Positions 22,354 through 33,363 of a stretch of DNA of 64,000 bases are shown piece by piece (within the stretch, counting starts at the first letter, position 1; every line of letters starts with the position of its first letter). The notes under the pieces are model-generated. The model did no database searches. It worked only from the letters and a program-made list of their open reading frames with translations, and was not told the origin of the DNA. Origin of the DNA: Adenanthera pavonina (taxonomy: Eukaryota > Streptophyta > Magnoliopsida > Fabales > Fabaceae); contig JAIVEN010000015.1 in NCBI GenBank assembly GCA_026686845.1, positions 8,661,501-8,725,500 of the forward strand. Direction: 5' to 3'. Made by a program: the position numbers and the translations under genes.

Positions 22354-24662
22354 TCTAATAATTAATGAACAATTTCAACCTATCAAGAGGTAGCTCACCT
22401 AAGTGTTGGTGTTCACTTTTTACTAAGGAATTTAGTGTAAAACTTGTTAAATCTAAGTATGTAGGTTTGAATAACACTACTTTATTATGTGATTAATGAA
22501 AATAGAGAAGAGAACAAGCTGAAACACAGAAAAGCCCAAATGGGCAGTAATGGGGTTGACTTTTAGGCCGAAAAAGATGAGATTCTGGGGAGGCTGTCTT
22601 CTGTGATTGGGTTAGTCACTAACAAAGATGTGGTCTCTCCCCTGTCAATGTGCAGTGGTGTGCTTTGAGGGCCTTCACAACACTGACATGTACAGAGTCC
22701 AGCCACAACCCCAAAAGTTGTAGGCCTGCTAAACAGACCCATTAAAAACATCATTAGTTACTGCTCCAATATTTAAAACGAGGGCCTTACTTGCCCATTG
22801 TTTGTAAGAACTAGGCAGTGGACTAAGTTTAACCCTCCGTCTATGAGAGAAAATAGGGGTGGAGAAAAATTTAGAAAAAAAATAAAAAAAAATTTAAATA
22901 TTTTTTTTATTTAGGTTCTTTCTTATTTTTTTTTTTAGTATTCTTTTTTTCCTATTTTCCCCCTATTCTAAACAAAACTTACATGTAAAGGATGACGAAT
23001 TTTTTTTGGTTGCATCAGATTACATCTATGGAATGTGTAAAAAATAAAGTAATTGGTATGATATCCAAATTTTATGAAGTTATGCCCAGGATATCTTGGA
23101 TGTTTCAAAAATTTGCAGGTGTTGGAATACACGTACCCAAATAGTTATGTATGGGGAAAAGTTAGCATAATACTTATAAAAGAGAAAATAGTAACAAATT
23201 GATTAAGGTAATTTGAATATATGCAAAGAAGGTCATTGAAGGAGTTAGTAAAGAGAGTTAATTAAATAATTTTTAATAATAAAAAAAGATGTAAAAAAAT
23301 ACCAAAAATAACATTTAAGAAAGTTATAAAATGAAATTTCTGGATAAATGATATATTTAAAAAGTTGATTTTTTACATAACATAATTGTGTTATATGTTC
23401 TATGTAGCTAATTCCATTTAATAGAATAAAATTATTGTTGTTGTTGTTAGAAAAACGTATTGGTTAAGAGAATGGCTGGGGTCTTATACTAGGATTTGAT
23501 TGTATCGATGTAGTGCTTGTAACACCACTTTTTCAAAATCGATTCAAGATCCCATTCAATGTATTTAAACATCTATGAGGTATATAATAATTAATGAGAA
23601 AGAAGGGAGTATATATAATCTCATAATCTCATCACCTACTTCTGAGATCCGCTCATTAAATTAACAATATATGTAGCAAAAAGTTGAAGATGCATTTGTA
23701 TACCTTTGTGCTTAATTTCAGAAATGCGCCGTGCAACCTTTTTATATCTAATTATTATACACATAGGATCTCCGTCTGATATTTCCATTCAAAATGTGAT
23801 TCCGTACCTCTCTAGTTTCTTTGGGGTTAGGTGTTTTAGGCGTCATTCATGTATTACAACATTTAATATTCAATTAGTAGTAAATTGCTTTCCAGCCTTG
23901 CCTTGTTCAAAGCCTTAATTGGCCTTTTTTCAATTCCCCTAAATTAATCTCTGTTCCTTCTCCGTGTATATGTATCCTTCTCCATATTTTTAAATGTATT
24001 AACATATCTTCCTTGAATCTAATTTTATTTTGAAAGCTTGGAATCATACAATACCATTTGATTCATACTCTGATCTAGTTTCTGGTTATGTGTATGACAA
24101 TTACATATTCTTCCACTTTATATATTTTATAAATCAATTCGTATTTGTAGGTTTAAAAAAAAATAGCACATTAAATTTCATAGAATGTATACGATGCACT
24201 TAGAGAGATTAGACAGGAAAAAAGTGGGTGGATATAATATTAAGATATGGACTATACAAGTAACATTTTTTGTATCGTTCACATTTCGAATATATATATG
24301 AATGTATAAATACACAAAACCCAATTTGATGTATTTGTGCATGTCTGCTCTGAGAGTGCGCACAATTAGGCTTCTAGTCAACACATTGAAAAATACAATG
24401 CACTGTAAACATAACTATCAAGTGTCTATATCATATATAAACTTAGGTTGGCCTGTATATAGTGGGACCTTTGTCTCTCTACAGGCGGTTTGATTTTCAA
24501 TTTATGAATAAAATGAAAGTTACAAAAATTAAGTTTTGATAAAAATAAATTTGTTGTACCATGATTTATATTTGAATTTTTTTATAATAAAAATAAATTT
24601 GACAAAATAATTGTAAGAAAAAAATATATTTACAAATTGAAAAGTAATTTTTTCAATTTCTT
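22354..24662. other. Spacer with a less AT-rich island at about 22510-22760
   Basis: Mostly AT-rich. The island at 22510-22760 has balanced composition and an imperfect stem-loop: CTGTCAATGTGCAGTG at about 22642 pairs with CACTGACATGTACAG at about 22681. It has no known protein motif. The rest, including a minus-strand ORF at 24723-24529, shows nothing recognisable. Confidence 0.45.
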
Positions 24663-25362
24663 TGTTAGATAAGCTGTCTTTCCAAGAGGGGGAGTGAATT
24701 ACGAAGATTAAAATTTTCTGCAAAAGTCAAGCGTATCATGAAGACAAACAAAACTGTAAAACAGAGTACAATATAATAGCAATGTAAGAGCAGTAAAGGA
24801 GAAGGATTGACATAGATGTTTATCCTGATTCGGTCTCTCTATCTTGACCTACGTCCAGTCCCCAAGCAACTACTTGAGATTTTCAACTATCCTGCAAGAA
24901 TTCAGTGGGCTTCTTGCAATTGCCTCAGTACATCTTTGATGCTTTGTTCTTAGAGCTTACAAGTTCTCTTTCTGCACTCTAGCCAAGTGCTTCCCAAATC
25001 CTTTGTGATATTTTCTCACAAGAAAATCTTTCTTCCAGATGAAGATAAGATTGATTACAAAGAATGAACTCTCTAATTTATAGTATATATGAAAGTTTAA
25101 GTGCAGAAGACAAAAGTATGAGAGTAAAAGACTTTGAGTTGAGAATTTGACAGAGTTTCAGTATATACAATGTTAAAATCATTACCCACAACTTCAAATG
25201 ATGTTATATTTATAGATTTAAGTCTTAACTATACGTTAGAAACAAAATCTATCCGTTGGAGAAGTTACCCAACAGTTACTCTGAAAAACTATCCATTCAC
25301 CAACTGCATTTAATGCTTTTAATATCCAAAGTTCGAATTTTGATTGGTCAACAAATGAATTT
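24663..25362 (-). mobile_element. Copia-like (SIRE/Maximus-like) solo LTR, left part, split by a chromovirus
   Basis: On the minus strand this part ends AAGACAGCTTATCTAACA, preceded by CACTCCCCCTCTTGG, a style seen at the 3' end of SIRE/Maximus LTRs (from memory). It continues at 33364 beyond the inserted element. The 5 bp before it are TTCTT; CTCTT follows the other end at 34362, a 4-of-5 match. No coding region accompanies it, so I call it a solo LTR of about 1.7 kb once the insert is removed. The family name is tentative. Confidence 0.5.
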
Positions 25363-26423
25363 TGTAACATCCATGAATCTATGATTAATATGGTTACATT
25401 GAATAAAGTATACAATGAATTATGGTTTAAATAAGTTACATTGAATAAAGTATACAATGAATTATGGTTTAAGTAAGTTACATTGAATAAAGTATACAAT
25501 GAATTATGGTTTAAATAGGTTACATTGAATAAAGTATACAATGAATTGTGGTTTAAATAAGTTACATTGAATGAGGTATATAATGAATTATATTAATGAG
25601 CATACACTGAATAAAGTTATCCATTGGATTGATGTCACTTGCTGGCCAAGACATCAACACTATAAATACCCCTCCCATTTCTTCATTTTAGCACCCCACC
25701 AGTTGTGAGTGAAAGAAAGAGAGAGCCAAGGGAGAGAAAGAGAGTGTGAGTGAAAGAGAAGGAAAAAGAAGGAAGGCAGGCTCTTTAGTTCATAATACTT
25801 TTCGGTAGAGGTAGTATATTATTTATTTCATGCATTTTCTGTGAATTAATTATGGATGTTATGTGATACTATTGGATGAGTTATTTCAATATAAATATTT
25901 TGAAATGCTATGGATGTCTAGTATTAAGAGGAAACTCTGTTGAGTTTTTTTTATGCATCATGAAATATGAGTTATTTGGTTGTTTGCATAACTACTTAAT
26001 TATGAGCATGATTTGTATGAATGAATATATATACTACTGAGATTTTTCCCAAATCTCACACCCAATGACTAACAATGTTAGGAACAAGCACAAGTAAAAG
26101 CAAAGACAAGGGGATGGTTAACTAAGAGGAAGCAGACTGGAGAATATTATTTTGCTTTAGAATAAATGTAACTAAATTATGGAGATATGTTTTAGTTATG
26201 AATTCTACTCGCTGGCTTTACCTTAGATGTTTTGGAACAATTATTAGATGATTACAGTATGGTTGTTTTAATTATTATTAATTAAGGTAAACTTTCAGAT
26301 TAGTTATTGTCTTTTGAGCAACTTAATTTTGAAAAGTTTAAAAGTTTTATTATTCTAGACTTTTATTTCTTTCCGCTAGATATATAATATATGGTTAAAA
26401 GCCTAGTAAAATAAGATGTCACA
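25363..26423 (+). repeat. 5' LTR of the chromovirus
   Basis: 1,061 bp. A 42-bp tandem repeat (about 25395-25605) lies in U3. A TATA box, TATAAATA, at 25661-25668 is followed by a purine-rich GAAAGAGAGAG leader. Transcription should begin around 25690. Confidence 0.95.
25395..25605 (+). repeat. 42-bp tandem repeat in U3
   Basis: About five units of the form TTACATTGAATAAAGTATAC AATGAATTATGGTTTAAATAAG. It lies just upstream of the TATA box, where enhancer-like subrepeats occur in other plant LTRs. Confidence 0.85.
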
Positions 26424-26427
26424 TTTT

Positions 26428-26439
26428 TGGTATCAGAGC
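26428..26439 (+). other. Primer-binding site (tRNA-iMet) of the chromovirus
   Basis: TGGTATCAGAGC, four bases after the LTR end, matches the well-known plant initiator-Met tRNA primer site. Confidence 0.92.
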
Positions 26440-26531
26440 AAAGATCTGGGTAAAAACCTTGCAATTGAAAAGTTTTGTATTTTTTTTTCCCTCTTAAGAT
26501 AGCTAGTGCTTATCAGTTGCCTGAGTTGCAG

Positions 26532-27419
26532 ATGGCCAATAACCCGAATGCAGGAAATTGGGATGAGCCTAACCTAGACCCTATGGAGGAAAGTATGGGA
26601 TCTAACTTAACTTTCAGCGATGACATCAACGTGACAGTCACTGACCTAAAAGATTACCCGGAGTTAGGAAATCATCTCACTGCTACTAATCCCTTACGAA
26701 TAGTTCCTTCAGGACCAGGGATAACATTCATGAACATAGATGAGGAAGTTGATCAGCCCATGAACTCTGTAGATTCCAGTAACTCTGACTCGACTGAACT
26801 ATTTGGAGAAAATGGTGGTCTTTCCCAACTAGACCAAAGACTCCAAATCCAACTAATAGTCATGATTGCTTCTGATAACTGTCGTGCTCAATATGGAGGA
26901 TATGTTCCAGTCTTAGAATTCCTGAGCACGGTATTGGAGGTGAAAGAGATCCTTGAAAGGCAACATGGTCATAGACTCCCTGAGGGGCTTTGGGTTGAGC
27001 AAGTGCTCGATGCTCTCCCTGACCATTGGTTTTGGAATCACATCAAAGAGAAGTTACAAGGGCGTGTGTTCAATACACTGGAAGACTGTGTTATTGCCTA
27101 CACGCTTCAGGCAGAACGTTATAGGGAAGAGGAAGAGGATGAGGCAATGGAAGCCTCAGAGGAAGAAATACCAGAGGAGGACTCAGAGGAAGACCCGGAG
27201 GAAGATCCGGAAGAGTACCCTATTGAAGTAGAAGAGGAAGTGGAAGTGATAAATGTCGAGGAGTATTATTGGGAAAAGTATGGTCTAGACATTGATGAGT
27301 TGTGGAAGGAGGCTGGACTAGATGATGATACAAGTGACTATTACATAGATTATGATTCCGATGAATACTTAGAGTACAATCCTATGGAGGATTCTGATGA
27401 AGATACTGATGAAGATTAG
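26532..27419 (+). CDS. Extra ORF upstream of gag in the chromovirus: acidic protein of unknown function
   Basis: 295 codons from ATG 26532 (MANNPNAGNWDEP); the longer ORF starts with a TTG at 26475. It is intact although gag-pol is broken. The N-terminal third is polar. Then comes a helical segment (LPEGLWVEQVLDALPDHWFW, then a 'NTLEDCVIAYTLQAERYR' stretch) resembling the C-terminal part of Copia-type Gag (UBN2-like), by pattern only. The last 90 residues are extremely acidic (EEEEDEAMEASEEEIPEED and similar, Asp/Glu/Tyr-rich to the end). I know of no standard Tekay component at this place. Possible splice sites (donor GGTAAAA at 26450, acceptor TTATTTCAG ending 27699) would remove it from a gag mRNA. 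It could be a captured host or Copia fragment. Confidence 0.7.
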   Translation: MANNPNAGNWDEPNLDPMEESMGSNLTFSDDINVTVTDLKDYPELGNHLTATNPLRIVPSGPGITFMNIDEEVDQPMNSVDSSNSDSTELFGENGGLSQLDQRLQIQLIVMIASDNCRAQYGGYVPVLEFLSTVLEVKEILERQHGHRLPEGLWVEQVLDALPDHWFWNHIKEKLQGRVFNTLEDCVIAYTLQAERYREEEEDEAMEASEEEIPEEDSEEDPEEDPEEYPIEVEEEVEVINVEEYYWEKYGLDIDELWKEAGLDDDTSDYYIDYDSDEYLEYNPMEDSDEDTDED

Positions 27420-27700
27420 AGTTTATGTCTCCCATAGAATCATAATAGTAAGGTGAATGTATTGATTGCAATTTTTGTTATAAATATTGCAAGCTAGAAC
27501 ATTAGATTATTTAAGTATTTTTATGGTATTGTTAATATTTACTAGCATCTAAACTTATAATGAAGTATAATGTTTCTGCTGTTGTTTATATGTTGTGGTA
27601 CTTTGATAAATTTTATATAAATGCATAATAGATGACCTGTTATGTATACGAGGTGAAATAACCCAATAGGCTGTTGCTGAATTGTTAAAATTATTTCAGA

Positions 27701-28800
27701 ATGGTCAATATAAGAGGTGGAAGAGTTCCACATAATGAGGGACCTTCGAGAGGAACTCAGATAGATCCTCTTCAGGTTATACTGAATAGGCTAGATCAGC
27801 AGCAACATACTATTGAGCAAATACAAGCTGCTTTAACAGTACAAGAGCAAGCTAGGGTACAACAAACTGCTAGGACAAATGTGCCGCCAGTACAGAATCA
27901 ACGAATGGAACCCCCACATGTTCCAGGTGATCAAGAGGCAGAGCTAGCTCAACAACAGAGGTTTATAACACAATTTTGGAAGCATAACCCACCTACCTTT
28001 GAAGGGAAATTTGACGTGCAAATTGCAGAAGATTGGATCATGAGACTAGAAAAAATTTTTAGAATCATGAGGGTCAATACAGAACTTAAGGCTTTAATGG
28101 CCACATACATGTTAGAGAAGGAGGCGGATAGGTGGTGGCAAAATACAGAGAATATACTGAGGGCTAGGAATGTACGGATAACTTGGGAGATATTTCTGGA
28201 GCAATTTCATGAAAAGTATTTTCCTCGCTCAGTGAGGGATGAGAAAGAAGCTGAATTTATTACACTGAAGCAGAAGGAAAATGAATCTGTAGATGAATAT
28301 GTTGCTAAGTATGTTCAGCTGTCCAGGTATTCCACCTACTTGCAGCAACATGATGATGAAAGATGGAGAACTGAGAAGTTGGAAAGAGGATTAAGACCTG
28401 AGATAAGGGAAAGAGTAGCACCAATGTAGATCAGGACTTTTAACAATCTGGTGGAAGTAAGCAGAATTGCTGAAGGAAGTCTAAATCATTCTAAAACCAC
28501 TACCCAAACTCCTGAAAATTACAAGAGGCCAATAGAAGTTGAACCAGAGAATGGAAAGAAAGATAAAAAGCCTTGGAATAATAAGAGTTTTAGGCGATCA
28601 AATACTCGAGGCAGATCTAGTAACCGCAGGAATGCGATGGTCTCAGTCTGCGAGCAGTGTGGACGCAATCATGGGAATAGACCTTGTCTAGCTGGTCAAA
28701 ATGTGTGTTTTAGATGTGGCAAGGCTGGACATTTTGCAAAAGATTGTACAATGGAAGTTGCTAATACTCGACTACAAACCAGCAATAGATCACAGACCCA
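27701..28800 (+). pseudogene. Chromovirus gag, broken by one stop
   Basis: ATG 27701, preceded by a polypyrimidine/CAG that looks like a splice acceptor. The retrotransposon gag core includes FWKHNPPTFEGKFDVQIAEDW and WEIFLEQFHEKYFP. TAG at 28427-28429 falls inside the conserved stretch between RERVAPM and IRTFNNLVEV, then the frame continues. The zinc knuckle CFRCGKAGHFAKDC is at about 28710-28750, preceded by a Cys-rich CEQCGRNHGNRPC. The end coordinate is approximate because gag and pol are one frame. Confidence 0.88.
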
Positions 28801-31800
28801 GGGAAGGGTTTTTGCTCTCACTCAACAAGAGGCTCGTAAGTCACCGGATATGATTGAAGGTACGATTAAGATAAATAAATATCTTGTACATGCATTATTT
28901 GACTCTGGTGCTAGTCATTCATTCATATCCTATAACTGTGCTGGAAAGTTGGGCCTAGTTATGACTTTGTTGCCTTATGACGTGCATGTGTCTACACCTA
29001 CTGATGACAAAGTGGTTACTTCCTATGTTTGCTTAAATTGCATTATCCAATATGAGCATTGTTGCACTACCCTTGACCTTATTTGCCTACCGTTCCATGA
29101 TATAGATGTGATTATTGGTATGAATTGGTTATCATCCAATAATATCCTCCTTGATTGTAAAAATAAAATCTTAATCTTACCCACCCCAGAAATTGCCCCA
29201 TGTGTTGAGACTAAGCTAAATTTCTTAACGACCACCCAAGCAGAGAGATGCTTAGAGAAGGGATGTCAGGGATACCTAGTTTTCTTCTCTGCAAGAGTTG
29301 AGGTAGAAGAGGGAATTGAGAAAATACCAGTAGTGCGAGAATTTCCTGAAGTGTTCACTAAGGAAATTAGTGGATTACCCCCAAAAAGAGAAGTTGAGTT
29401 TGGAATAGAAGTAGTACCTGGGGCGGAGCCGATATCCAAAGCACCATATAGAATGGCTCCAAATGAGATGGCTGAATTGAAGCAGCAAATAGAGGAGTTG
29501 TTAGAAAAAGGGTTTATTAGACCTAGTGTATCACCATGGGGAGCTCCTGTGCTATTCGTTAAGAAGAAAGATGGAAGTCTCAGACTATGTATAGATTACA
29601 GGGAATTAAACAAGGTGACCATAAAGAATAAATACCCATTACCCAGAATAGATGATCTTTTAGATCAGTTAGCAGGAGCATGTATATTCTCCAAGATTGA
29701 TTTAAGATCTGGGTATCATCAGTTACGGGTTAAAGCTGAAGATGTCCTGAAAACTGCATTCAGGACAAGATATGGTCATTATGAATTTCTAGTCATGTCA
29801 TTTGGTCTCACTAATGCACCAGCAGTATTCATGGACTATATGAATAGAATCTTTCGGCCTTATTTAGATCAGTTTGTTGTTGTGTTCATAGATGATATCC
29901 TAGTATACTATAAATCTTCAGTAGAGCATGAGAGACATCTGAGAATTATTTTGGAAATCTTAAAAGAAAAGCAATTGATTGCTAAATTGAGCAAGTGTGA
30001 GTTTTGACTCACAGAAGTACAGTTTTTAGGTCATATAATATCTCAAGAAGGGGTCGCCGTAGATCCAAATAAAGTAGATGCAGTTCTTAAGTGGGATAGA
30101 CCTAAAACTGTTACAGAGATAAGAAGTTTTCTTGGCCTAGCAGGCTATTATAGAAGGTTTATCCAGGATTTTTCTCGAATTGTCTCACCGCTGACTAGAT
30201 TAACAAGAAAAGAAAAACCTTTCGTGTGGGATAATAATTGTGAAAAGAGTTTTCAAGAATTAAAATGTAGGTTAACCTCTTCCCCTGTGTTAATCATACC
30301 TAATCCTCAAGAGCCCTATGTGCTATACACTGATGCTAGTAAGAATGGATTGGGTTGTGTATTAATGCAGCAGGGCAGAGTTGTAGCCTATGCTTCTAGA
30401 CAACTAAAACCTCATGAAGAAAACTATCCCACACATGATTTAGAACTTGCAGCGGTAATTTATGCACTAAAGATATGGAGACATTATCTCTATGGAGCAA
30501 TAATAGAAATTTTCTCTGATCACAAGAGTCTCAAATATTTATCAGATCAAAAAGAGTTGAATTTGAGGCAAAGGAGATGGATGGAGTTATTGAAAGATTA
30601 TGATCATAAGATCAAGTACCATCCAGGCAAGGCCAATATAGTGGCAGATGCTTTGAGTCGAAAAGCTATTCATGTAGCATGGATGATGGTGAAAGAGCAA
30701 GAGTTAATTGACCAGTATAGAGACCTAGATCTAGCATACAAGATTCAGCTAGGTAAAGTACATTATGGCGAGACTAAAATAGAGAATGAGTTCAGGACTC
30801 AAATTAAAGAAGCACAGCAGACAGATGACTTAGTAGGAACAATAAGAGAGAAGATGGAAAGAGGGGAAGCCAAAGATTTTGAGATGGCAGCAGATGGTGT
30901 GATGAGTTTTAGGAAGAGGATATATGTACCCCTAAAGGCAGAGTTGAGAGAAAGAGTTTTGGAAGAAGCACACCAGAGCAAGTACACAATTCATCCAGGT
31001 GTCACAAAGATGTACCATGAGCTAAGAAGGCTATTTTGGTGGCCTGGAATGAAAAGTGATATAACCAAGTATGTAGCAAAGTGTTTAGTGTGTCAAAGAG
31101 TTAAGGTAGAGCATCAAAAGCCATCAGGATTGTTACAACCTTTGAATATCCCAGAATGGAAGTGGGATAGTATATCTATGGATTTTATAATGGGATTGCC
31201 AAGAACTTCATCTGGACATGATGCTATTTGGGTTATTGTGGATAGGTTAACCAAATCAGCCCATTTTCTAGCAATAAGATCCACATATACACTGGATAAG
31301 TTAGCACAGTTGTATATCAAGGAAGTAGTAAGATTGCATGGTGTGCCAAATAGCATTGTTTCTGACAGAGATCCAAGGTTTACATCGAACTTCTGGAAGT
31401 CATTACAAGAAGCATTAGGAACTAAGTTGAGGTTTAGCACAGCATATCATCCTCAGACGGATGGGCAAACAGAGAGGACTATTCAGACATTGGAAGATAT
31501 GCTGAGAGCTTGTATTTTGGAACTAAAAGGAAACTGGGATGGATATTTGCCATTGGCGGAGTTTGCTTATAACAATAGTTATCATTCCAGTATTCAGATG
31601 GCACCTTACGAGGCATTATATGGAAGAAGGTGCAGGTCCCCATTGTGCTGGGTTGAACTTGGCGAAAGAAAATTTCTTGGACCAGAGATTGTAGATCTGG
31701 CCACCCAACAAATTGAGATGGTGAAGAAAAAGTTGGTAACGGCACAAAGTAGACAGAAGAGTTACGCGGACAAGAGAAGGAAGCCATTAGAATTTGAAGT

Positions 31801-32218
31801 TGGTGATCATGTATTTCTCAAAGTATCTCCAACTACTGGGGTTGGTCGGTCAATTAAAACTAAAAAGCTTAGTCCCAAATATATCGGGCCATTTCAAATC
31901 CTAGCCAAAGTTGGACCTGTAGCTTATAGAATTGCCTTACCCCCAAATTTGAGTCAAATCCATGATGTTTTCCATGTTTCCCAACTCAAAAGGTACCAAC
32001 CCGACCCAACACATGTTATAGAATATGAAAATATTACTTTAAAAGATAATTTATCTTATGAGGTAAAACCAGAGAAAATCATAGACCGACGAGTCAAGCA
32101 GCTGAGAAATAAAAGTATTCCTCTGGTTAAAGTGGTTTGGAAGGGTTTAAGGTCAGAAGAAGCAACTTGGGAAATGGAGGACGATATGAGACGAAAATAC
32201 CCAAAGCTATTTGATTAA
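28801..32218 (+). pseudogene. Chromovirus pol: protease, reverse transcriptase, RNase H, integrase, chromodomain
   Basis: Continues the gag frame. Protease ALFDSGASHSFIS; reverse transcriptase with LCIDYRELNKVT, MSFGLTNAPAVFMD and the catalytic FIDDILVYY; then TGA at 30005-30007 inside KCEF|LTEVQFLGH. RNase H has LYTDASKNGLG; integrase has an HHCC finger (IHPGVTKMYHELRR, CLVCQRVK), core Asp residues in MDFIMGLP and VSDRDPRFTSNFW, and Glu in LAEFAYNNSYHSS. The C-terminus (PEKIIDRRVKQL, then VVWKGLRSEEATWEME) is a chromodomain of the plant Tekay kind, thought to direct integration to heterochromatin. The stop lies between reverse transcriptase and RNase H, so no full pol can be made without readthrough. 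Confidence 0.93.
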
Positions 32219-32252
32219 GGTATGTTTTAAAATTTCGAGGACGAAATTTTGT

Positions 32253-32267
32253 TAAGGGGGATAGAAA
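32253..32267 (+). other. Polypurine tract of the chromovirus
   Basis: TAAGGGGGATAGAAA directly before the 3' LTR, the expected plus-strand primer. Confidence 0.85.
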
Positions 32268-33358
32268 TGTAACATCCATGAATCTATGATTAATATGGTT
32301 ACATTGAATAAAGTATACAATGAATTATGATTTCAATGTAAAGTATACAATGAATTATGGTTTAAGTAAGTTACATTGAATAAAGTATATAATGAATTAT
32401 GGTTTAAGTAAGTTACATTGAATAAAGTATACAATGAATTATGGTTTAAATAGGTTACATTGAATAAAGTATACAATGAATTGTGATTTAAATAAGTTAC
32501 ATTGAATGAGGTATACAATGAATTATATTAATGAGCATACACTGAATAAAGTTATCCATTGGATTGATGTCACTTGCTGGCCAAGACATCAACACTATAA
32601 ATACCCCTCCCATTTCTTCATTTTAGCACCCCACCAGTTGTGAGTGAAAGAAAGAGAGAGCCAAGGGAGAGAAAGAGAGTGTGAGTGAAAGAGAAGGAAA
32701 AAGAAGGAAGGCAGGCTCTTTAGTTCAGAATACTTTTCGGTGGAGGTAGTATATTATTTATTTCATGCATTTTCTGTGAATTAATTATGGATGTTATGTG
32801 ATACTATTGGATGAGTTATTTCAATATAAATATTTTGAAATGCTATGGATGTCTAGTATTAAGAGGAAACTCTGTTGAGTTTTTTTTATGCATCATGAAA
32901 TATGAGTTATTTGGTTGTTTGCATAACTACTTAATTATGAGCATGATTTGTATGAATGAATATATATACTACTGAGATTTTTCCCAAATCTCACACCCAA
33001 TGACTAACAATGTTAGGAACAAGCACAAGTAAAAGCAAAGACAAGGGGATGGTTAACTAAGAGGAAGCAGACTGGAGAATATTATTTTGCTTTAGAATAA
33101 ATGTAATTAAATTATGGAGATATGTTTTAGTTATGAATTCTACTCGCTGGCTTTACCTTAGATGTTTTGGAACAATTATTAGATGATTACAGTATGGTTG
33201 TTTTAATTATTATTAATTAAGGTAAACTTTCATATTAGTTATTGTCTTTTGAGCAACTTAATTTTGAAAAGTTTAAAAGTTTTATTATTCTAGACTTTTA
33301 TTTCTTTCCGCTAGATATATAATATATGGTTAAAAGCCTAGTAAAATAAGATGTCACA
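32268..33358 (+). repeat. 3' LTR of the chromovirus
   Basis: 1,091 bp, 30 bp longer than the 5' LTR because it holds one extra, 12-bp-shortened, 42-bp repeat unit near its start. Otherwise only scattered substitutions. Confidence 0.95.
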
Positions 33359-33363
33359 AATTT

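Larger units (their letters stand above)
25363..33358 (+). mobile_element. Ty3/gypsy chromovirus, Tekay/Del type, full length (7,996 bp)
   Basis: LTRs at 25363-26423 and 32268-33358 begin TGTAACATCC and end GATGTCACA, flanked by the target duplication AATTT (25358-25362 and 33359-33363). An initiator-Met tRNA primer-binding site follows the left LTR and a polypurine tract precedes the right one. Order: extra ORF, gag, protease, reverse transcriptase, RNase H, integrase, chromodomain. Gag-pol is one frame cut by TAG at 28427-28429 and TGA at 30005-30007, so it is non-autonomous. Outside a 30-bp indel the LTRs differ at roughly 6-9 sites, indicating a recent insertion, somewhat older than the Tat element. 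It is nested in the older Copia-like LTR. Confidence 0.95.
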
